NCBI GenBank assembly: GCA_003149835.1
Contig: QAMX01000129.1
Span: forward strand, 1-6,215
DNA from: Clostridiales bacterium
Lineage (GTDB): Bacteria > Bacillota > Clostridia > Oscillospirales > QAMX01
Length of the DNA: 6,215 nt
Reading direction: 5' to 3'
Below the pieces are notes generated by a model. The model saw only the letters and a program-made list of their open reading frames with translations, was not told where the DNA came from and made no database searches. The position numbers and the translations under genes were made by a program. Positions 1 to 5,136 of this stretch are shown one piece after another (position 1 is the first letter of the stretch; every line of letters begins with the position of its first letter).

Positions 1-1
1 C

Positions 2-34
2 GGCCGCATGAAGGCTCGCGGTATATATTTATAG
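2..34 (+). CDS. possible 3' end of an upstream gene (partial)
   Basis: The reading frame beginning at base 2 is open to a TAG at 32-34 and would end a protein in GRMKARGIYL. Another frame closes with TGA at 9-11, and the third stays open into the next gene, so which one carries the upstream gene is not decided by the sequence. I prefer this one because the basic tail is followed at once by an AT-rich patch and a leader region typical of an intergenic spot. In Mrp/Mbh-type operons the gene before the C/K-like subunit is usually an MnhB- or MbhE-like membrane protein, but ten residues are too few to identify it. Confidence 0.3.
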   Translation, partial: GRMKARGIYL

Positions 35-44
35 AAGATTTGTT

Positions 45-74
45 ATGGAAAGGGCGCTGTCCGCCCGGCCGTAA
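45..74 (+). other. short leader reading frame (9 codons) ending in a hairpin loop
   Basis: ATG at 45 opens a nine-codon frame (MERALSARP) that stops with TAA at 72-74. A weak AGAAG (33-37) lies 7 nt upstream of the ATG. The stop codon sits exactly in the TAAG loop of the hairpin described at 60-87. Whether it is translated is unknown; the frame is short enough to occur by chance. Confidence 0.2.
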
Positions 75-87
75 GCGGCCGGACGGA
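60..87 (+). promoter_or_regulatory. GC-rich hairpin covering the ribosome site of the first complete gene
   Basis: CCGGCCG (65-71) and CGGCCGG (76-82) form a perfect 7-bp stem around a TAAG loop (72-75). The stem extends past one C/A mismatch (64/83) by four more pairs (60-63 with 84-87). The outer 3' arm includes GGA of the GGAG at 85-88, one of two candidate Shine-Dalgarno sites for the downstream NuoK-like gene. There is no T run after it, so it is not a typical intrinsic terminator. It could mask the ribosome site or stabilise the mRNA end; the function is inference. Confidence 0.45.
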
Positions 88-102
88 GCGCGGGTGGAGG
101 CT

Positions 103-480
103 ATGTTCGGAGGCAATCTGCTGGCAAACTACGAGGAGGTCGTGGCCATGATCCTGTTTGGGATCGGGTTCACAACGCTTCTTCTGCATAGAAATCTCGT
201 CAAAAAGATCATCGGCTTCAACATCATGGATACCGCGCTGTACTTTTTCCTCGCCTCGATGGGTTATATCGACGGCCGCCTCGCGCCGATCTATATCGAG
301 GGCGCGGAGACGGCGGAGTATTACATCAACCCGATTCCGTCGGGGCTGGTGCTGACGGGGATCGTCGTTTCGGTCAGCGTGACGGCGATGATGCTGGCGC
401 TGACGATCCGGCTTTACCGGCGCTATCACACGCTGAACCTCGATGAGATTTATATGTACGCGCAGAAGGAGGATCAGTAA
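103..480 (+). CDS. MrpC/MnhC/NuoK-like small membrane subunit
   Basis: A 125-residue integral membrane protein of the Oxidored_q2 family (NuoK, MrpC/MnhC, MbhG, HyfE-related). Three hydrophobic helices are visible at about residues 13-29, 34-54 and 78-103. The third has the MrpC-style run PSGLVLTGIVVSVSVTA, where typical MrpC reads PQALVLTAIVI. The family packs beside the antiporter-like subunits and links their ion path to the rest of the complex. The two buried glutamates of true NuoK are missing: the first falls on Asn40 in GFNIMDTA, with Asp43 three residues on. This fits the Mrp/Mbh branch better than complex I. The start is uncertain. ATG 103 gives the expected length but its GGTGGAGG lies only 2 nt upstream. 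GTG 94 has GGAG (85-88) at 5 nt and would add three residues. TTG 40 would read through the leader hairpin and is unlikely. The C-terminal codons contain the next gene's ribosome site. Confidence 0.85.
   Translation: MFGGNLLANYEEVVAMILFGIGFTTLLLHRNLVKKIIGFNIMDTALYFFLASMGYIDGRLAPIYIEGAETAEYYINPIPSGLVLTGIVVSVSVTAMMLALTIRLYRRYHTLNLDEIYMYAQKEDQ
466..472 (+). promoter_or_regulatory. strong Shine-Dalgarno site supporting the GTG start at 483
   Basis: AAGGAGG lies inside the last codons of the preceding gene, 10 nt before GTG 483. It supports a GTG start for the MrpD-like protein and translation coupled to the upstream gene, whose stop is only 2 nt before the GTG. Confidence 0.7.
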
Positions 481-482
481 GC

Positions 483-1979
483 GTGGAATTTGTACAGAAT
501 TTCCCGTTTTTTGCGATCATGCTCTCCATGCTCGCGGCGATTATCACCTCGGCGCTGAAAGGCAGCGCCGCGAGGCGGCTCTCCTATCTGCTGTGCGCGG
601 TGAACGTCGGGCTGATGGCGGCGCTGGTGGTTTTCCTGGCCCGGACCGGCGAGAGCTATGTGTACAGAATGGGGCATTTTCCGGCGCCGTGGGGCAACGA
701 GCTGCGCGCGGGGCTTTTGGAAGGCGTGATGGCGCTGGTGTTCTCGGTGGTTATGCTGCTGTCGATTCTGGGCGGCGAAAAGCATATCCGGCTGGACATC
801 ACGCCGGGCAAGGTCAACCTCTATTACGTCATGGTCGATCTGCTGATGGGCGCGCTGCTCGCGCTCGTCTTCACAAACGATATCTTTACGGCATACGTCT
901 TTATCGAGATCAGCACGATCGCCTCCTGCGGGCTGCTGATGATCCGCGAGATCGGGCGGACGACGCTGGCCGCGACGCGCTATATGATCTACTCGCTGCT
1001 CGGCAGCGGCCTGCTGCTGATCGGCATCGTGCTGCTCTACGACATGACCGGACACCTGCTGATGTCGAACATGCAGGAGGCGATCCGGCTGCTCGCGCAG
1101 GACGAGGCGAACCGTATCCCGCTGATCGTCGCCACGGGGCTGATGACGATGGGGCTGGCGCTGAAAAGCGGTCTGTTTCCCTTTTATTTCTGGATGCCGG
1201 ACACCTACGGCATTTCGACGCCCGCCTCCGGCGCGATTCTCTCCGGCCTCGTATCAAAAGGGTATATCTTCATCCTCATCAAGATTTTTTACCGCGTCAT
1301 CGGCATCGACTATATCCGGGAGAGTAAAATTTTAAACGTCCTGTTTGTGTTCGGGCTCTGCGCGATCATCGTCGGCTCGCTCGGCGCCATCCGCGAAAAC
1401 GACATCCGGCGCATGATCGCCTACTCCTCGGCGGCGCAGATCGGCTATATCTACGCCGGTATCGGCCTGGGGACGGCGGCGGGCATGACGGCGGCGATTT
1501 TCCACATCGCCGTGCATGCGGTCGTCAAGCCCCTGCTCTTTCTCTCCGCGAGCGGGCTTTCGGACGCGTCGGGCATGAGCAAAAAATTTGCCGACTTGCA
1601 GGGCGCGGGCTTCCGCAACCGCACGGCAGGCATTGCCTTTACGGCCGGCGCGCTGTCCATGGTCGGCTTTCCCATGCTCGCGGGCTTTGTCACCAAGCTG
1701 CTGTTTGCGATGTCGAGCGTCCAGAATACCAACAAGATGCTGCCGATGCTCATCGTTCTGGCGATCAGCACGGTGCTGAACGCCGTGTATTTTCTGCGGA
1801 CGGTCATCCGTATTTACCGGCCGCAGAGCATACCGCTCCCCGCTTCCGGCGAGGCGGCGGCTCCGTCGGTGTCGATGATCGCGGCGCTGGCGTGCTTTGT
1901 CGCGCTGAACCTCGTGCTCGGCCTGATGAGCGCGCCGATCGCCGAGGCGATCGAGACGGGGCTGGCAATTTTTGCATAA
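483..1979 (+). CDS. MrpD/MbhH-like proton-antiporter subunit
   Basis: A 498-residue, roughly 14-helix membrane protein of the Proton_antipo_M family, which moves H+ (or Na+) across the membrane within Mrp, Mbh and complex I-type assemblies. The segment GHFPAPWG (64-71) matches the PAPFG signature near the N-terminus of MrpD and MbhH, so this is the most MrpD-like of the four antiporter genes here. Family charged residues are present: Glu142 in FIEIST (TM5), Lys228 in LALKSGLFPFYFWMP (TM7), Lys259 in LSGLVSKG (TM8), His341/His345/Lys349 in the broken-helix region, and Lys405 in GFVTKLLFA (TM12). The protein ends soon after the last helix, so the lateral helix HL of NuoL is absent. The start is GTG 483, whose frame begins MEFVQNFPFF directly before the first helix. 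It stands next to the MrpC-like gene in the order expected from mrpC-mrpD. Exact ion and complex cannot be told. Confidence 0.92.
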   Translation: MEFVQNFPFFAIMLSMLAAIITSALKGSAARRLSYLLCAVNVGLMAALVVFLARTGESYVYRMGHFPAPWGNELRAGLLEGVMALVFSVVMLLSILGGEKHIRLDITPGKVNLYYVMVDLLMGALLALVFTNDIFTAYVFIEISTIASCGLLMIREIGRTTLAATRYMIYSLLGSGLLLIGIVLLYDMTGHLLMSNMQEAIRLLAQDEANRIPLIVATGLMTMGLALKSGLFPFYFWMPDTYGISTPASGAILSGLVSKGYIFILIKIFYRVIGIDYIRESKILNVLFVFGLCAIIVGSLGAIRENDIRRMIAYSSAAQIGYIYAGIGLGTAAGMTAAIFHIAVHAVVKPLLFLSASGLSDASGMSKKFADLQGAGFRNRTAGIAFTAGALSMVGFPMLAGFVTKLLFAMSSVQNTNKMLPMLIVLAISTVLNAVYFLRTVIRIYRPQSIPLPASGEAAAPSVSMIAALACFVALNLVLGLMSAPIAEAIETGLAIFA

Positions 1980-2018
1980 ATGCGTCCGCGCTTTGCGGCA
2001 TGACAGTATAGGAAAGAG

Positions 2019-3488
2019 ATGATCACGCGGATGAAAATCGATTGGCTGCTCCTGCTGCCGGCAGCGGTTCCGGCTTTACTGGGGATGGGGCTGGCGCTGC
2101 TGCGGCGCGTACCGGCGAAAACGCTGCGGCGCTGCGCGGTTTCAGCGGCGGCGGTCTCTGCGGCGGCGGCCATAGCGACCGCCTGCGCCGGAGACCTGCG
2201 GCTCGTGCTCTGGTCGTTTACGGACGAGGCCGCGCTGGAAATGCTTTCGGACGCGCCGGCAAGGCTGTTTTCGCTGCTCAGCGCAGTGATCTGGCCGTTT
2301 GTGACGCTGTATACGGTGAAATATATGGAGCATGAGGGCGGCGAGCGGCGTTTTTACGCGCTTTTTATGCTCGTGTTCGCCGCGCTGCAAGCGCTGGATT
2401 ACGCGGGCAACATGCTGACGATGTATCTGTTCTTTGAATTCGTGACCCTGGCGAGCGCGCCGCTTGTGCTGCACAGCCTGTCGCGCGATGCGATGATGGC
2501 GGCGCTGAAATATCTGTTTTATTCGATGGGCGGCGCCTTTGTCGCCCTCGGCGGGCTGGCGGTTTTTTACGTCCGCACCGGGTCGCTGGCGTTCGCGGCC
2601 GGCGGCGTAAACGCCGCGGCGGGCGAACCGGCCTTATTGGCGGCGGCGTTCTGCATGATCGTCGGCTTCGGCGCCAAGGCGGGGCTGTTCCCGCTGCAAA
2701 GCTGGCTGCCGACGGCGCACCCGCAGGCGCCGTCTCCGGCGAGCGCGGTGCTGTCGGGTCTGATTACGAAGGCCGGCGTGCTGTGCGTGTTCCGGTCGGT
2801 CTATTACTACGCGGGCGCGGAGCGGATCGCCGGCACATGGGTGCAGTATGCGTGGATCGGTCTGGCGCTGGCGACGATTCTGATCGGTTCGACGCTTGCG
2901 TGCCGGGAGAAGCTTTTGAAAAAGCGGCTGGCCTATTCGACGGTCAGCCAGGTCGCCTATATTCTGCTGGCGCTGGCGATGCTCAACGCGCAGTCGGTCG
3001 CCGGGGGGCTGATGCATGTGTGGAGCCATGCGCTCATCAAGGACGCGCTCTTTCTGATCGCGGGGATTATTATTTTCCAGACCGGACGGGAGCGCGCCGA
3101 CGAGCTGACGGGGATCGGCAAGCGCATGCCGACGACGATGTGGTGCTTTACCGTCTGCGCGGCCGCGCTGGTCGGAATCCCGCCGGCGGGGGCGTTTGTG
3201 AGCAAATGGGCGATCGCCTCCGGCGCGCTGGACGCGCCCGTGGGCGCGCTGTCGTGGATTGCGCCGGTCGTGCTGTTAATTTCCGCGCTGCTGACGGCGC
3301 TGTATCTGTTCCCGATTTCGATTCAGGCGCTGTTTGCCGGCGGCGACGGCGGCGGGATAACGGCGAAGGAAGCCGATGGAAAAATGCTCGCGCCGGTCGT
3401 CGCGCTGACGGCTGCGGCCGTCCTCATCGGCGTGTTCTCCGCGCCGCTGACGGCTGCGGCGGAAAAAATTGCGGCGCTGCTTTTTTAA
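2019..3488 (+). CDS. NuoL/NuoM-family antiporter-like membrane subunit (first of a similar pair)
   Basis: A 489-residue polytopic protein of the Proton_antipo_M family, probably one ion-conducting unit of the complex encoded by the operon. Visible family positions are Glu140 in LFFEFVTLAS (TM5), Lys220 in GFGAKAGLFPLQSWLP (TM7), the loop TAHPQAPSP (232-240), Lys251 in LSGLITKAG (TM8), His333/His337/Lys341, and Lys396 in AFVSKWAIA (TM12). Nothing essential is missing. The N-terminus is unusually Ala-rich (about residues 39-57). Length fits a 14-helix protein without the NuoL lateral helix. ATG 2019 is chosen because AGGA (2010-2013) lies 5 nt before it; ATG 2031, twelve bases on in frame, has no ribosome site. 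It follows the MrpD-like gene after 39 nt that hold only this site. It aligns with the next gene almost without gaps (Lys220, Lys251, His333, His337, Lys341 and Lys396 share numbering), which suggests a tandem duplication. Confidence 0.9.
   Translation: MITRMKIDWLLLLPAAVPALLGMGLALLRRVPAKTLRRCAVSAAAVSAAAAIATACAGDLRLVLWSFTDEAALEMLSDAPARLFSLLSAVIWPFVTLYTVKYMEHEGGERRFYALFMLVFAALQALDYAGNMLTMYLFFEFVTLASAPLVLHSLSRDAMMAALKYLFYSMGGAFVALGGLAVFYVRTGSLAFAAGGVNAAAGEPALLAAAFCMIVGFGAKAGLFPLQSWLPTAHPQAPSPASAVLSGLITKAGVLCVFRSVYYYAGAERIAGTWVQYAWIGLALATILIGSTLACREKLLKKRLAYSTVSQVAYILLALAMLNAQSVAGGLMHVWSHALIKDALFLIAGIIIFQTGRERADELTGIGKRMPTTMWCFTVCAAALVGIPPAGAFVSKWAIASGALDAPVGALSWIAPVVLLISALLTALYLFPISIQALFAGGDGGGITAKEADGKMLAPVVALTAAAVLIGVFSAPLTAAAEKIAALLF
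3441..3486 (+). terminator. weak terminator-like stem and T run at the end of the preceding gene
   Basis: GCGCCGC (3441-3447) can pair with GCGGCGC (3471-3477) across a 23-nt loop, and six Ts follow at 3481-3486. The whole structure lies within coding sequence of the 2019-3488 gene and the loop is long, so it is a poor intrinsic terminator. It may cause partial termination or pausing just before the only large gap in the operon, or be chance in GC-rich DNA. Confidence 0.2.
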
Positions 3489-3665
3489 AGAAAACGCTTG
3501 CAGCGGCCGCTGTGCGCAGACGTATCGCGCCGCCGGGTTTCTTTGACACGCGGATCTGTACCCGAAGAGGAGAAGCTTGATAAAAAGCTGCCGGCGCGCG
3601 CCAAGGGCAAAGCGTGGGCGGCGTTGTGTTGAAGCAATAAGTATGGAGAGGACAGGAACGTCAAT
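3489..3665 (+). other. 177-nt gap between two antiporter genes, with small overlapping open frames
   Basis: This is the only sizeable spacer in the window. The frame shared by both flanking genes stays open from 3489 to a TGA at 3630-3632, then is open again into the next gene. Part of it reads like a hydrophilic peptide (VPEEEKLDKKLPARAKGKAW). In another frame, AGAGGAG (3566-3572) precedes TTG 3577 by 4 nt. That 30-codon Arg-rich frame stops at TGA 3667-3669, overlapping the next gene's ATG as ATGA. A 12-nt palindrome with core GCGGCCGC lies at 3501-3512. A TTGACA hexamer occurs at 3543-3548, but no -10 box stands 16-19 nt downstream. No gene can be supported here; a remnant, a translational-coupling leader or plain spacer are all possible. 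Confidence 0.4.
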
Positions 3666-5123
3666 ATGAGTCCCTATCTGATGCTGGTATCCATCTTCCT
3701 GCCGGTCGCCGGAGGCTGTGGGATTGGGCTGTTCAAATTTAAAAACCGGCGCAGCGAGGCTGTTTTTACGAGCGCGGTCGTGCTGCTCGCCGCGGCGCTG
3801 ACGTGGGCGCTGATTCTGAACCGGCCGCAGGGAAACGCCGAACTGATCCGCTTTACGCAGAACCTGCGCGTTTCGCTGCGCCTTGACGGCGTCGGCTCAA
3901 TTTTCGCCGGGCTCGTGGCGACGCTGTGGCCGCTTTCGACGCTGTACGCGTTTGAATATATGCAGGACGACGCGCGGCACAGCACCTTCTTTGCGTTTTA
4001 CACGATCTCTTTCGGCGTGACGCTCGGCGTCGCTATGGCCGGAAACCTGCTGACGATGTATTTCTTCTACGAGATGCTGACGCTTTCGACGCTGCCGCTG
4101 GTCATGCACACGATGACGAAGCGCTCGGTGCATGCGGGGCGAAAATATCTGTACTACTCGCTGGGCGGGACGGCGTTTGCGTTCATCGGCCTGGTGTTCA
4201 CGATTATTTACGGCGAAACGGCCGCGTTTACGGCCGGCGGCTTTTTGTCGCCGGAGGCGGTCTCCTCGCGCGGCGGCGTCCTGCTGGTGATTTATTTTCT
4301 GACCTTCTGCGGCTTCGGCGTCAAGGCGGCGATCTTTCCGCTCTATGCGTGGCTGCCGGACGCATCGGTCGCGCCGACGCCGGTCACCGCGCTGCTGCAT
4401 GCGGTCGCGGTCGTCAAATCCGGCGTGTTCGCGATCATCCGCGTCACCTATTTTTGCTTCGGCGCGGCGTTCCTGACCGGGACGTGGGCGCAGTACGCGG
4501 CGATGGCGATCGCGCTGTTTACGATGCTGTTCGGTTCGGTCATGGCCGTGAAAGAGACGCACCTCAAACGGCGGCTCGCCTATTCGACGGTCGCGAACCT
4601 CTCCTACATCCTCTCGGCCGTGATGCTGCTGACAGAAGCGGGGCTGGAAGCGGGACTGGTGCACATGGTGTTCCACGGGCTGATGAAGATCGGGCTGTTT
4701 TTCTGCGCCGGCGCGGTCATCTGCAAGACCGGCCGCGAGTATATCGACGAGCTCTACGGCATCGGGAGAAAAATGCGCGCGACCTTCGCCTGTTTTACGG
4801 TGAGCGCGCTGGCGCTCGTCGGCGTCCCGCCGCTGGCCGGCTTTGTGAGCAAATGGAAGATCGCGCTCGCACAGGCGGCGGAGGGCGGCGCGATGGGCTA
4901 TATCGGTCTGGCCGTTTTGATCGTCTGCGCGTTCCTGACCGCGGTGTATATGCTGACGGTCGTCGTCAAGGCCTATTTTCCGCAGAAGGGTATGGTCGTG
5001 CGGGACGCGCGCGACCCGGGCTGGAAAATGCTTGTGCCGATTGTGATGGTGACGGCGGCGGTCGTGGCGTTCGGCGTCTGGTCGGAGCCGATCGTCTCGG
5101 CGGTCGGACTGCTGGCGCCGTAA
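3666..5123 (+). CDS. NuoM/MrpA-family antiporter-like membrane subunit (second of the pair)
   Basis: A 485-residue, roughly 14-helix Proton_antipo_M protein, again with the full set of conduction residues: Glu136 in FFYEMLTLST (TM5), Lys220 in GFGVKAAIFPLYAWLP (TM7), Lys251 in HAVAVVKSGVFAI (TM8), His333/His337/Lys341, and Lys396 in GFVSKWKIA (TM12). The segment DASVAPTPVTALLHAVAVVK (232-251) has the LLHA-type wording of MrpA/MrpD-like proteins, where the upstream neighbour has AVLSG. Otherwise the two are close: around TM5, 23 of 45 residues match by eye, and both share TGRE(R/Y)..DEL.GIG before TM12. ATG 3666 is preceded at 8 nt by AGGA (3654-3657). The protein ends right after its last helix, with no lateral helix. 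It probably forms another ion channel unit in series with its neighbours. The next gene starts 13 nt downstream, so co-translation is likely. Confidence 0.92.
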   Translation: MSPYLMLVSIFLPVAGGCGIGLFKFKNRRSEAVFTSAVVLLAAALTWALILNRPQGNAELIRFTQNLRVSLRLDGVGSIFAGLVATLWPLSTLYAFEYMQDDARHSTFFAFYTISFGVTLGVAMAGNLLTMYFFYEMLTLSTLPLVMHTMTKRSVHAGRKYLYYSLGGTAFAFIGLVFTIIYGETAAFTAGGFLSPEAVSSRGGVLLVIYFLTFCGFGVKAAIFPLYAWLPDASVAPTPVTALLHAVAVVKSGVFAIIRVTYFCFGAAFLTGTWAQYAAMAIALFTMLFGSVMAVKETHLKRRLAYSTVANLSYILSAVMLLTEAGLEAGLVHMVFHGLMKIGLFFCAGAVICKTGREYIDELYGIGRKMRATFACFTVSALALVGVPPLAGFVSKWKIALAQAAEGGAMGYIGLAVLIVCAFLTAVYMLTVVVKAYFPQKGMVVRDARDPGWKMLVPIVMVTAAVVAFGVWSEPIVSAVGLLAP

Positions 5124-5125
5124 GG

Positions 5126-5129
5126 GGAG
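5126..5129 (+). promoter_or_regulatory. ribosome site fixing the start of the last gene
   Basis: GGAG within AAGGGGAG, directly after the TAA of the preceding gene, lies 7 nt before ATG 5137. An in-frame GTG at 5131 would be too close to it, so ATG is preferred. Confidence 0.6.
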
Positions 5130-5136
5130 AGTGGAT

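Noticed and set aside
443..1327. Forward open frame of 294 codons in another frame
   Set aside because: It overlaps the MrpD-like gene, whose protein is recognisable throughout. This frame gives an Arg/Ala/Gly-rich sequence with no family resemblance.
3501..3512. 12-nt palindrome with a GCGGCCGC core
   Set aside because: As RNA it gives only a 4-bp stem with weak wobble extension and no T run. Such motifs are expected by chance at this GC content.
3543..3548. TTGACA hexamer as a possible -35 promoter box
   Set aside because: At the required spacing the sequence is AGAGGA, not a -10 box; the nearest TGATAA is about 29 nt away.
2783..3580. Forward open frame of 265 codons running into the 3489-3665 gap
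   Set aside because: Most of it is out of frame with the well-supported 2019-3488 gene and is Arg-rich shadow sequence; only its last 30 codons lie in the gap.
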